This document shows, in pieces, positions 48,401 to 60,948 of a DNA stretch of 64,000 nucleotides; the first letter of the stretch is position 1; the number at the start of each line of letters is the position of its first letter. The position numbers and the translations under genes are program-made. The DNA is taken from NCBI GenBank assembly GCA_013397935.1, contig VZRN01000634.1, positions 1,916,447-1,980,446 on the forward strand, in the 5' to 3' direction. This DNA comes from Dasyornis broadbenti (taxonomy: Eukaryota; Chordata; Aves; Passeriformes; Dasyornithidae). The notes below the pieces were generated by a model. The model had not been told where the DNA came from. It saw nothing but the letters and a program-made list of their open reading frames with translations, and made no database searches.

Positions 48401-51400
48401 GATCTATTAGCTTCTTAGGGCATAATCAAAGAATCGGTGTCTGGGAATTTGGGTCATGATTCAGGGAAATGTTTCTGCCCACGCTTCATTTCAAACACGT
48501 GTCCTGCTGGTGTTTTATCTGCAGCAGCTTCCTTAGGGGGGATTCAATCTGCTAACACCCGCCGTCTTGCAAATGGGGAGGCAGGAAGGCTGTGCCACCA
48601 CCAGGGCCCCAGGGATGGGGACAGAGACAAAGTGCAACTACTGTCAGGGGACTGAGCCGTCACGCTGTCAGCGAGGGGTTACATTATGGATTCCAACAAG
48701 TTTTTCCAAGCAGCATGCAAAGCGTGAGGCTCCTTGCTGCAGGATGCAGTGAGCAGTTACACGGATGCAGGAAGCAATCATGCACATCAGTGGGTCAAAG
48801 GTCCATGCAGGACAGTGGCCCCGGCCTGGTGCTTCCCAAATCTCTGGTCTGTATGCCAAGAGTTCTCTCAAACCGCATTTCTTAAATGTGGCCACTCTTT
48901 TAAATCCCTTGCTTCTGTCTCATTCTGTTTGAAAACATGAGGCTCAAATTTTGGAGAAAACAATTTGATTGACTTTTTGGTGCCTGCTAATCCTGAGCTG
49001 CCTTACGACCTTTTGACTACAACAGGATTATTGTTCTTGATCTCTGGTATTGTACTGAGAGGTTTTTGTCTGTTGCTGCTTAATCCCATCTCTTTTCACT
49101 TGTTTTTATAAGCAATCCTCTGAAATAAGATCATTTTATGAAGTGATCACAACTCATTATTTCTTTATTGCAACATTTCTGGGAAGACTGGAGCAGATGG
49201 GAGGGTGGCAGGAACAGCAGCTCCTATGCCAGGGAGAGGAGCGGATTTCACAGGGCAGAGGGGACCCCTGTTTTATTCACCTACCTCAAGCTCAGGGATC
49301 TTGGCCTCTGTTGTCTCAGGTAGGACTTTAGTCTGAGTTTTGATGAAACATTTTTGAAGTCCCACAAAGAAGATGCCAGTTATTCCCTACAGGATCAAAG
49401 CAAACACCCAAAATGCAGTCAGGGCAAGGAGCAGGATGAATAAGCCATTGCAGGGAGGGTACAGCTGGAGGAGAAGGGCTTAGCTATACTTTTTCTTTTG
49501 ATGTTTTTGTGCCAGTTCTGTTCAGTAGTGGTGCTAAGATGTACTAACAGGTTCTCGTAAGGGATATTGCATTTTATGGTTTGGGAGAACCAGGCTTTTT
49601 ACAAATATTTTAAGGCAGGTAGTCATAAAATTTTACTCTGCTCCTCTTCTCCTTTTAACTATCATGAGCTCTCATTTTCATAAATAAAAATATGCAGAAT
49701 AGCATCTGACCGTTATGGTTATATGAACATTCAGCCCCCAGTTCCTGCTAGGCTATTAGCTCAAAATTTTGCCATATGTCATTGCACAGGGTATTTCCCT
49801 ACAAATTTTAATTAGGTTTCAGAGAGAGCCTTCTACAGTGTCATGAGGTTTTAATGCTCTCCAGACAGACAAATGTACTGGGCTCGGATAGACTGATGAT
49901 GATTGCGTTCTTTTGCAAGGGTAAATCTGATAACTAGGTCTTCTCACTTCTAAGATGCATTTCACTGGAACTGAACCATGCCACTATCAAATACAGGTGG
50001 AAGCTTATGTAGATAACACATCTCCTTTCCTCTGAGAGCATCTCCAGAGAGTCTGAGTCTTGCTCTCCCTGATGCAGGAGCAAATAGTCCTGGGACTTGC
50101 TCCAGCAACTTCACAATCTCGATCCCATCAGTGCTGCTGCAAGACTTCAGGGTCTCAGGAACAAGCTGCCACACTTACATTTTTGAAGTCGTGGATCTCC
50201 AGGATTTCCTCACTGCCATTCCCGCTGCTGAAGGTCTCTGTCCTGGTCAGGGGGTCAATCTCCATCACAATCTTCTTCTTCTCGCCGTTGCTGAAGAACG
50301 TGTGTTCCATGTCATAAACCTGGGAGGCCAAAATCACACAGGGGTCAGCTCGGCACCCCTCTGGTTTCACATGCTGTCCAGTGGATGGACAGGCTGGTGC
50401 CGGGTGCAAGACTACCACTGCTGGGGACCCTGCTGTGGGACTGGCTGCTTTCTCACACCCCAGCTCCGAGCTGGAGCAATCATCTGGACAGCACAAGGAG
50501 AGGCAGCTCCCAGGCAGGAGCCAGGGTAGGGTGAAAGGGCAGGCTGCAGCCAGGAGGAGAGGTAATGTGTGTCAAGCCTGTGATGTGTGTCAAACCTGGG
50601 AGAAGATGCTCCTCCCACCCTTGCTCCAGGAGCTTTGCCACAGCTCAGCCTTTGCTGGTGCTTTCTGTGGCATGAGTCTGGTTACACTGCAGGCTGGACT
50701 GAATTCCTGAATGCACAGGTACTTCACTTTCCCTTCTCCCTAGCTTGCTTGTTCCACACTGCATCCCTGGCTTGTTTGCTCTGTCACGGTGTCTCCGTCT
50801 TTCTTGCTCCACCTCTGTGTCCCCGGCTCACTTGCTCCGTTGTGTCCTCCCCAGCTTACTTGCTCCATCTCTGTGCCTTCTGTTTTTCCTGGAAAGGCAG
50901 AGGTAAGAGCCTCTCTCTGCCTGGAGGAGATCAAGGATTGCCTGCGGATCAAAGACCTCCTCAAGGGCTGCTGAAGAGCTTCGGGGCGTAGCAGCCGGCT
51001 TCCCGGCAGCGCTCATCCCCACGGGAAGCCGTGGGGAGCGGCGCCGGGAGGAGCAGCCCTCTCCTGCTCGCAGGTGCTCGCTGCACTCCGCCAGCCCTCC
51101 AGTCACTGCGGATGCCTGACCCTTACATGAGGAGTAGTGGCAGATGCTATTTGAAGCACAAAAACGATCCTGCTGGCGCGGCTAGAGCTGGCGGGCCTTG
51201 GGGAATCTCGTTTCCCAAATCAAACAGTACTGTTGTGGAAGCGAAGGGCTTGTGCAAAACCCCTCAAGTCCATGGGGCAGGGAGGGGAGATGGGGGCACG
51301 GAGATGGGCAAGCCCTGTTCATCCCATGGCATGGCCGTGGAACCAGGGCAGGACCATGCTGGCTCCACTGGTGTGGGGCAGGATCTATGCCTTTAGTGCC

Positions 51401-53890
51401 AAACCAAACCCCCTTTACCTGTAACCTCTTTCCTGCACATCCTTCCCCTCAGGAAGGGGGTTCAAAGTCCCTTAGCAGCATCAGTATCCACTGTTTTGCA
51501 GCCACCTGGGCGCAGAACTGGCCGTGCAGACGGGAACTGATGGGTACATTCACCCCTACTCAAAGGTTAGAGAAGTGATGTGTGCCTTGGCAGCCATGAG
51601 TTTCTCCTGTTGGTCTGCAGGAAGCTTTTGTAAAGATATACAGCTCTCAATGGATTTTATGACATGGCAAAAACAGTCTGAAGTCTAAAATGGGTGGAAG
51701 GCCACTGGTTTTGACTGATAAAATGCACACAGTACCATAAATCATTTCAAGGAGGGCAGGATCCCGGGTGGCACCTTACCTTCAAGTGCCTCTCCATTTA
51801 CAAAGAATTACTTTGGCCAGCACAGCAGCCAGCTAACCCACTTGGGCTTTGCCAGCTCTGTGCTGTTCAGAAAGCTATGAGATGTTTTATAGAGCTAAAA
51901 ATGACACTTGCTGGTGAATGGTTGAAATATGTCCCCCTGCAAGGCTGTGATGAACCCCTCGTTAGCTGAATCATCAGCTGTGCCGGCTGGTGCAGAGGCT
52001 GCCGTACAGAGGGCAGAGCCATGTCCAAGGTCACCCCTCAGAGGAACAATTCTTCTTTCAAGAGTTTTTCCACTCTCCAGTCACACGAAGGAAGCTTGAA
52101 GGGTTTACTGTTCTTTAAAGAGTTTAATTCCCCTTGGCTGATATTTTTGAGTGTTATGAACTTCCAGCCTCCCCCATCCTGCTTTGTCCTGAGGACCCCC
52201 AGGCCAGCTGGAGAAGCCCTACAGCCATAGAGACAGGGCGATGCTGGGCTCTGGGAGTCAGTGTGCAGCTCCACTGCAGGAATACCACTGCTTTCTTGTG
52301 ACCTCATGCCCAAATTACCTGCCCATCAGGTGTTGGGGAGGGCTAGATGGACTGCATCCTCCACCAGTGCCACCAGTGAGGATACCAAAGGCCGGAGTTC
52401 TGGATATCCTTTCCGAGGCTGTGGCATTGTCTCTGCACTGCCAGCTTGGAGAAAACTTCCCCTCCAGGGGTTAACAGCCTCTTCCCCTCATGGCTGGCAT
52501 GAGCCCTGTTTTTCTAGGAACAGTAGAGACTTTATAATCGTCTTGGCAGGATTCTGGAGGAACATATGGCTTTTATTGTTTTTTCTTTTATTTTGGGGGG
52601 TATTTATTTCTATTTGCTGATAAGAAGATAAAGTTTCCAGCGAGAAGAGTGCTTCCTCTGCCCAGCAGGAGGGCAGCCTGGCCAGGCTGGAGCAGCTCCA
52701 GGATAGGGCAGGGAGGAGACTGGAGATGCCAGCGTGGGAAAGAGACTGCCTTGGCTGTGCACAGGAATTTTGGAGGTGCTCTTAAGAGCCAGCAAAACCC
52801 AGTGGCAACAGGGTACAAAGTGGGGCCTCCTGGATGAGCACGGACATTCAAAGGAAAGGAGGATGAGGGGCAGCAGGCAGGCTGTTGGCTTCAAGGTTAA
52901 ACAATTTACTTGGGGTATGGGATACAAAAAGGGTTTTGGCAGAATTGTCGGGCTGCTGGGTGGCAGCAGGCAGAGACGGCTGGGACATGCACAGTCCCGC
53001 TGCCGCCCCGACACGCTCGGCACTTACAGCAGTGTCCGTCTGCAGCTGGGAATAAACGAGCCCAATCCAGTTAGCAGGAGCTCCTCCAGAAGCTAATCCA
53101 TCTCACCGTCCCCTCACATTGCAGACACATTAAAGTAAGAAATATAATCCATGACAATCAATCACCACTGCGTCCTGGCTTTCTCTCCTCTTTATGCCGT
53201 GGCATAATGACTTTTCCACCGGTTTCTGGCAAGATAATTGAAATGAAATGGAAAATATTTTCTTACTTGTCATAAAATTTGCTGCTGGTGAAATAAGAGT
53301 AACTTTAACTCTTCATGGCGTAGCTCCCATCCCCTGTAATTGTCAACTGGGGAAAGAATGCAATGACAGGGAAAAAACCCAGCCTGTATAAAGTAAAAGC
53401 TAGTTATGAATAATACAAAGATTTTTAAAAGTCCCATGAATACTTGTGGTCTAAGAAAATGCATTTTGTGAAGTTGCCTGGGTTTTGGGGTGTTAGAAGT
53501 TTCAGAGAGTCAAGGGGAGGGAGACAGCTCTGTCTGGGGAAGCAACACTCTAAAATGCAGGATCAAAGAGTTTTTACTTACTTTTCTGGGTGCTGGGTTC
53601 CAGAGGTATTTGACACCAAAAAATATCAGAATAAGAGAAAGGAGCAGCACGCTGAAGAGCAGTCCACAGAGCTGGTACCTGGGGCAGCTCTTCTTCCTCG
53701 GCTTGGCTGCTTCTGCCTATTTAATGACAGAACAGTGACAGCCAGGGTGTGCCGAGGGCTCCAGGAGGGAGGAGGACACGCACATCTCAGACATTGCTGG
53801 CGCTGTGGGGATGCAGGGTGGCAAGGCAAGCCGTGAACTTACGTCCAGAAAGCGGCAGTCCTCCGGGCTCTGCCGAGCCGTCCCTCCCAT
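45433..53890 (-). CDS. TNMD: Tenomodulin
   Basis: Type II membrane glycoprotein of tendon and ligament cells, promoting tenocyte maturation and opposing angiogenesis. Seven coding exons in transcript order: 53843-53890, 53582-53716, 50179-50319, 49285-49386, 47316-47469, 45934-46103, 45433-45642. They give 319 residues (human 317). The short cytoplasmic N-terminus (exon 1, 16 codons as in human) is followed by a membrane segment in exon 2 (GLLFSVLLLSLILIFFGV). The BRICHOS domain spans exons 3-5 (YDMEHTFFSNGEKKK to FWIHPTPIA). A cleavage-type RRAR lies at 235-238. The chondromodulin-like C-terminal domain has eight cysteines (YCCAQC to MPCNWW) and ends MLGRV. A shorter exon 4 to exon 5 junction (PELEGEEITTTYF) differs from human in the acidic linker. 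The last exon is the most conserved. Confidence 0.98.
45700..45925. repeat. Degenerate tandem repeat in TNMD intron 6
   Basis: Units of about 24-30 bp around the words gaccagggcacccca / ggccaagatacccca / gggcaggacatcctgg repeat across the short intron between exons 6 and 7. Copies near 45830-45915 are the clearest. Confidence 0.6.
50320..53581. other. TNMD intron 2
   Basis: 3.3 kb, the largest intron in the window. AT-rich and GC-rich stretches alternate. No exon or interspersed repeat was recognised. Confidence 0.6.
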
Positions 53891-54329
53891 GGTCTCCTCC
53901 GTGTGCAAGGACGCCAGCCCGCTCCGAGGTGGAGTTAGAGAGGCTCTGGCTGCACATGCGGTGGGAAGGAAGGCTGGGCCACGGCCGCCCCCACAGAGGG
54001 CAGCCAGCTTTCCCTGCAGTGCTCCTGGCCGTGAGGCACAGGCCATGGCCACGCCGTTGGACACTCGCCCGCACGAAGCCCCATGGCACGGGGGCTGTCA
54101 GACACATCCAGGGCCACACTTCTTGTTTAATCTCCTCTTCTGCCCTACACTTTTGCCCATGTGCCCATGACTGGAGGTGCCCAGGCTGCTGGGTCCCCTG
54201 GAGTCTGGGGACATGGGCACTGCTGCGATCAGGGCATTACTTGCCTGTGTTCATGCACGGGGGGAGCTCTGCAGTGGGGCTGCCAGTGGGTCCCTGCATG
54301 GCAGGGGGACAAGGGTATGGTAGGAAGGG

Positions 54330-54415
54330 CTTACACGTGTGTGCAAACACATATGTGTGTGTAACGTGGCAGGGGTGTGCACATACATGCAGTGTGCACG
54401 TGTGTAGTGTGTGTG
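54330..54415. repeat. Imperfect GT/AC microsatellite
   Basis: Interrupted runs of gtgtgtg and acacat with gcacgtgtgt words upstream of TNMD. Confidence 0.7.
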
Positions 54416-57400
54416 GGGTGAAGCCTGAGCTCTCCCTGTGGACAGCACAGCCTTACCCCAAAGTTGGCCTAGCCAGGAATTTCCTGACCAAGTTTTTTCT
54501 TTTTCTATGTTCAAATATTTCCATTTGTTGAAATTGTAGCATTTCTTCATGGAAATGAACCCATCTTAAGAAGGGCTTTCAGAAATCCGGCGTGAGGTTT
54601 CTAGTCTGAACAGGATGAGGCTCCCTGGTGTAGAAGAGCTGGCATGGACTCTTTTTCCAAGCTGTTTACTCTAATAAAAACCCAAAGTGCATCATGGACT
54701 AATTAAAATTGCACTGAAAAAAAGAAAATCCACATCGAATTTTGCTCAGGATGAGAAATGGAGAAAGAAATTGCTTTTAGCAGGTCTGGCACTGGCTTTG
54801 TGACCATTGAGATGCTGCTGCCTGCAACCTGGGGTAAATCCTGGAGGGACAGAAGTGATGCTGAATAGCTTGGGGAGAGCACCGTGCACATGTGTGCCCT
54901 GGGGTGTATCTGCTCCCTGCAAAGGGGTTTGGGCTCCCTGGCCCCAGAGCAGCAGGAGCTGCTCACTGCACAGCCCCTCAGCAGTGCCAGGGGTGTAAAA
55001 CACACTGAGGGGTTCAATATTTGACATGGCAATAACAGAAGGGAATCATACTGATGAGGTTATTTGGAGAAGAAATAAAAAAAAACCTTTTTAATGGAAA
55101 GCAATTGCAGGCAGCCTTTGAAAACATCTGAGAGGTTTTGGAAATCTAAATGCAACAAATCTGTGCAGACACCAGGTTTGTCTGTCTCCACTTCCCACCA
55201 GAAAGTTCCATCTCGGAAGCTTTTGTTATTCACTGGAAACTCAAGTATTTGAAAACATTTTCTTTTCTTGTCAAAATTAGAGTTTCAGAGGAAAACTTTG
55301 GAGCAGCTCTACTGAAAGATGGTTCTGATTACAGGAAAGAATTACAGCAGTGCTGCTAAGCAGACGTAATTGATCAGCAGATCTTCACCATATCCCCCAC
55401 TCAAGGCACAGGAAACACTGCAAATACCACTCATAAACCAAATTAGGCATTATTATTTTATTACTGTTGTAAGGTAAATGTCAAGCGTTTTAATGGCAAT
55501 CACTGTAACTCCATCAGGAGTCGGGTGTCTGAATTAGCTGCAAGAGGTGAGAACCTCCCAGGGCTGGGAGTTAATAAAACTCAATAAATATCACAGGTCC
55601 CTTCCAGCACTTGGAGTGCTGGGGATGGAGATGCCAGGGTGAGTGGTGGGGGTGTGGGGGATCCTGTGGCTGGGCTGGAGTCCTTGGCCTGCTGATCCTG
55701 CAAAATTGGGCACTGCTGCCCAGGAGGGCTGGGGAGCAGTGGGAGTGAGCACATGCGCTGCATGCACACACAGCCCCAGGGCCAGCTCAGCCCGGAGTGT
55801 CCTGGCCCCATGGAGGACAGGGACAGGATGAGAACCCTCCACTCTGCTGCTTTCCGTAGAGAGTGTTATGAACATCCAGCCTTGAATCAGGGGTTTGACA
55901 GCAGCAAACCTCTGTGCAACCCCAAGTGTCCTCCCCTCAGCAGCTGTGACTGTGTTACAGCCACTGGATCCTGACAAGGCGACAGATAGCTGGGATGCAG
56001 AGAGGGACAGAAACTGCAGGATGACACTCATCAGAAAGGGGTTTTTTTCTCCCCCCCCCATTCCCTGATGTTCTGGCTCAGACTTCAGGGTTTCAGAGAG
56101 AGAGGGAAAAACAAAAAATATGGAAAAACAACAATTTGGGGGGAAAACCCCTTAGTGTCCTTAAGATGTCAACCAGGTTCTCTGTATAAAAAGCAGTTCT
56201 GATGAAAATCTCCCATCAGTTCCAATGGAGAGGGAACAATCACTAATTTTCCATGAAGCTAATGAGAGTGAGTGTGTATGGCAGGGGAGAATTTAATCTG
56301 ATGTGAACTGAAGAAGAGAAGCAATACTGATATTAATGTGTGACTAATTGATACCCAGAAGAACATTTGAAATGATTAAAAGGCATTTGATTTTTATACA
56401 GGACAATAAGAGGCTCATTGGCTATGACTGGTGCATCCTTTCAGTTTTCTACTCCTTGTTCCAATTTGCCCAGAAAAATCTATCATATCTGCAGCGTAGC
56501 TTGACTACTGCATAAAATCTCTGTGCCTGGAAATGTTATACCAAGAAATTCCTCCTGGACAGCACAAAGGATTGTACACGGTGTGAGCAGGGGTGAGAAG
56601 CCTGGCAGAAATAAAACAGGTCCCTGAACCACTAAAAAGCAGCTCCCCAAAGCAGTGGGGCTTGGGCAGCAACCTCCAGCTGAAACCCCCTTGTGATTAA
56701 TATCTGCTCTTTGTTATAATGAGAAACCCATTAAGGTCAGAGGCAGCATCTCTGAGCGGCACTAAATTGGAACGATGGAGACAGTAAAGTTAAAAATGAG
56801 CCATAATATTAATGTGGATAGTGAATTAATTGGGCAATTCCATAGGTAGTAAGTAAATCATATCATTTACTGTGGGACGTGGTGCCATGTGGCTCTCACT
56901 GCTGGCAGTGGTGGCACCTTCTCCCAGACAGAGCCAGGGGAGTGACACAGAGCCACAGCACCTGAGGGACCCCACTGTATCCACCTCCACTGGCCATTGC
57001 TCCGTCTCCTTGTCTGCCACTGGAAGATCTCTCAGTAGGGGAAATGCCTCTCGCTTTGCTCTTTTTGGTGCCCCAAAACACTCCCAGAGTGCTGGCTCGC
57101 AGCATGTTTGAGGTGCTGCATTCCTGCTCCAAGGTGCTTTTCCCTCCATCCTCAGCTGTGGTCCAAGGTGTCTGTATCCCTTTGCACTTGCACTCACGAA
57201 GTTTTACCAGATTGCTGGTAGACTTATGGAATGGCTGTTCCCTTCATTTGGGTGGGTTTATCAGGAGAGACTTCCTTATCACCAGGAGATGTGCAGTACC
57301 ACCAGACAGCCCCTGATTATCTCCTGCTGCCTTTGTGCCTTGGGCTGGAACGTACTGTGGGGGCAGAGGGCAGGTGTTTGTACCATGGTGAAGCGTTTGC

Positions 57401-60400
57401 ACCGTGTGGCTCGGGCTGACAGCTCCCTCTCCACTTCCAACACTATAGACAGCAAACAGAGAAACGAAAAAATCGCACAGAAAAGAAAGTTGCTCATTAG
57501 CCAGTGCCTGATTACCCAGAACTATCTTTGCTTCAAACCATCCAATTTTCAGTAACATTTGCCAGATGAGAGGACATGTATCTCCTCTTATCAACCAGCC
57601 ACATACGGCCTCAGCCGAAGGTTTCAGTAAGGGAGGTTTCAGTAATTGGCCTATTCATCATTCATTGTTTATCTTAAGTTCACATAGTCGTAGGGAACTC
57701 CAGAGACATCCTTGATTCAAGTTAAGAAACTTAATCATTATGATAAAACTGCTCAGGGAGCTGGAGTTCCTGTTGGAGACGCACGTGGCCATGTGGCACT
57801 CCAGCAGCTGCTACTCACAGCAAATTATTCAAAACTGACAAAGCTTTGGGAGAGAACAGAAAAAGATAAATTCGTGGTGGCCGTTCTGATGGAGGCGCTC
57901 AGAAAGTTATTACGGAAGACACACACTTCTCCTTGCTCACGGCCCATGAAAAATCCCGCTCCTCTGAGCTCTGGGGACAGCTGCCTCATCGCTGCTCTTG
58001 CAACTCCCTCGTCAACAGAAGTTATTAACAGCGCCGGAGAATTTTATCCAAATGCCAGTTTCATCTTGATAAATAACAATTTCATGTCTCTGTTCTACCA
58101 GATGACTACACGGTTTTATTTCAAACACTTAACTTCTTCTGAAATGCTTCCCCATGCATGAGGCTTAGCTCAGCTATGGAATGTGTGCTGAGCAGTTTTT
58201 ATTTTCACCAGGCTTTGAATACCTGTAATGCAAAGACCAAACCCATAATCCTGCACTACTGTAAGTCACTTTTCCCAATAAAGAGCTGCTTCCTACTGGG
58301 AGAGGTAAAATGTAATTGTAAAATGTAAAATGTAGCTAAAAGCTACATGTGTGTTGGTGTTACACGGGAAAAACCTTTTATTAAAAATAGTTTGAGGGTT
58401 GTTAAGATCTGAAGGAACAGTCTGCAGCTCCTCTGGGATGTGCAAGTAAGGAAAGCAGGAAGGGGATAACCTGGGGTGATGGGTTGGTGTCTCCCCCTGC
58501 CCTGCAGCGATCTCCTCCCTGTCGCCCATCACCCAAAACCACCACAGGATGTTATTGGGTTCCCTGTTCACGGCAGCAGACGGATGTTCGGAGTGATGCC
58601 AACGCTCTGCTGGCAGCAGTGATTTGCCAGCCTGCTTCGTTAGAAGCAGGCAATTTTGCAATGACTGTGTCTGAGGGGAAGGAGGTGGATGAGGCCAGCC
58701 TGGTTGCTCAGAGAGGCGCAGGTGTGGCGCTGCAGGTGTGGGGGTACATTGCAGGATGCAGGGCTGCTCTGGGCAGCAGCAATAAACTCATCAGCACATG
58801 GAGGGACACCCCCATCTGAGGGACTGCCAGGTCAGTATCTCACCTCAGCTGAGAACCTGGCAGTGGGAAACCTACAGGGAGAAGAAAAAGTTTGGTAAAG
58901 TTTGGGATTTGATTGCACACTGGGGATTGTGTGAAGAGAATAACCAGAGTTTTATCACTGCTTAGCAAACCTAAATTATTTTATATTAACATATTGAACA
59001 TGTCCTACTGAATCAGTGCAGTACCACAGTGTATCCTGCCTTATTTTACTGTCACCTAATACATGCATTAATGTTGTTTACTTACAGAAGCAAGTAAGGA
59101 AAGAGTTGAGATTACTCCCACATGCTACTAATCAAGAAAGAATCCATTAAACTGAAGAATTTCAACACAGTTAATTTTTCTTTGATTGTCATTAAATCTC
59201 CCATTGATGGTCTTTACCATTAATTGCCCAGTGATGCTGTAAACAACATTTTCCCTCGCCCTTTGAGACCACATGCAGCTGCAGCCCAGTGATGGGAGGA
59301 TGAATTCCCAGGTCTCCTGGGTGCACCGAGGTTCCTGGGGAGATTCTGAGGCTCAGGAGATGTGGATTTGCCTGGTTCTTTCTCAGTGATATCTCCATAC
59401 AGCCTTACCTGTTTCCCTGTGCCTCCAGCTCTGCTGCTGCCTCTTTCCCAGCTCTCATATGTACAGTCAAGCTGTTCACAGCCCCAGGGTCCTTTTGGAA
59501 AAAAGCAACTATTTTAAAAATCAATAAAATAAATAAAATGAACCAAAGTCAGCATGATTGCCCACCTCTGCCGCAAATAAAAAGAAGTAGTAGAAGGCTG
59601 TGTAACCCCATGAGTTTTGGGGTTCATCAACTGATGCCAGCTCCCCTCTGGATGTTTCCTGGCAGCTGGGGATCCCTGGGGTTGCCCAGATTGGGGGGCA
59701 TGCCTGACAGTCACGCTTCTTCCTGGGGCATCAGGCGCTCCTCATGAGCAAGGGTGGTTGGAGCTAATGCTGCTCAGCTGCCTGGGAGGGTATGCAGGAG
59801 GTGGGGTGGCTGTAGTGAGGTTTGGGCTGTGGCCTTGGCTGGCACAGTGGGGCTGCAGGGCTTCCAGCAGCGATGTGTGCTGAGAGCTGAGGATCAGCAA
59901 GGAGAAATATAGAAAAAAGGGCAGGAGATGGAGGTGGGGGGAGGTTCTGGTGCATGCAGGTGAGGTGGGAGCTGTGGGTCATGGCAGTGAGGTGTGCATT
60001 GGCCAGCCCTGCTCCTGTCCAGCAGTGGCATCTGCACCAGGCTGGGCCATGTGCCCATGGGGCAGTGATGGTTGGGGATGGTCTCCTCCTCCTCCTGCTC
60101 AGCTTTCTCTCTGCCTCAGCCATGTGTGCTGGCAGATGGGCTGCCAAAGGGGTGCAGAGGGGAGATGATGAACATATTGGTGCTGCTGTACCGCGGCACA
60201 CGCTGCCAGAGCAGGCTGGCTGCCGGGGCCATGGGCATGGAGCTGCTCCTGGGCTGTCCCTGCCCAGCTTTGGGGGCACCCCCTTCCAGAGGCTGCTGCA
60301 GGGAACTGCTGTCAGGCCAGAGGGTTCCCAGTTCTCCTGACTGTGGGACAGGGAGATGCTGAGGCTGTTCTGGGACTGGGAGTGTTGTTGGAACCCAGGT

Positions 60401-60930
60401 GACTCTGCTATTGCCCTCTTGGGCGGTGCTGGAGTGCCAGCACACTGACTCTGGCTGAGGATCTCCTAGCACTGGTGCTGGGGTCTGTAGGAGGGCTGGC
60501 TTGCACCTCTGTGGTGCTGGGGCCCATTCTGTGCCCCACGAGCTCCTTCCCCTGCAGCCAGGCTGGCTGCAGCTCTGCCCTTGCCTTGACTCAGTGAGTC
60601 TTTGCCTTTGGGATCACACTCACACCCACTTCTGCTGTGTGTGGTGTGTCAGCCCACGCCTTCCACCTCATGTACCCCCAGGGGTCTGCTCTGGGGGGTC
60701 AGGTCGATGTCACAGCCTGGCTGTGCCTCAGAAAGCCCGCCTGCAGCAGGCTGAGACAGCCCCTGTGCCTTTGGAGCAGTCTGGGAATGCAGTTAGCAGC
60801 TGCAGTGCCTTCTCTCAGATGGTATCTCCCTCTTGCTCTCATTTTTTCCTTGGCATTAAGGCTTGAAACTCCATCTCACCCTCTTTCTCTTCCACTGCTC
60901 CGCTCTCCCCTTGCTATACCTGGAAGGTTC

Positions 60931-60948
60931 TTTTTTTTTTTTTTTTTT
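60931..60948. repeat. T18 homopolymer
   Basis: Uninterrupted run of 18 T within a pyrimidine-rich block (about 60860-61100). Confidence 0.9.

Noticed and set aside
57712..58161. 149-codon plus-strand open frame in the intergenic region
   Set aside because: No recognised homology, no splice or promoter context, and composition like surrounding AT-rich DNA; could be a conserved non-coding block.
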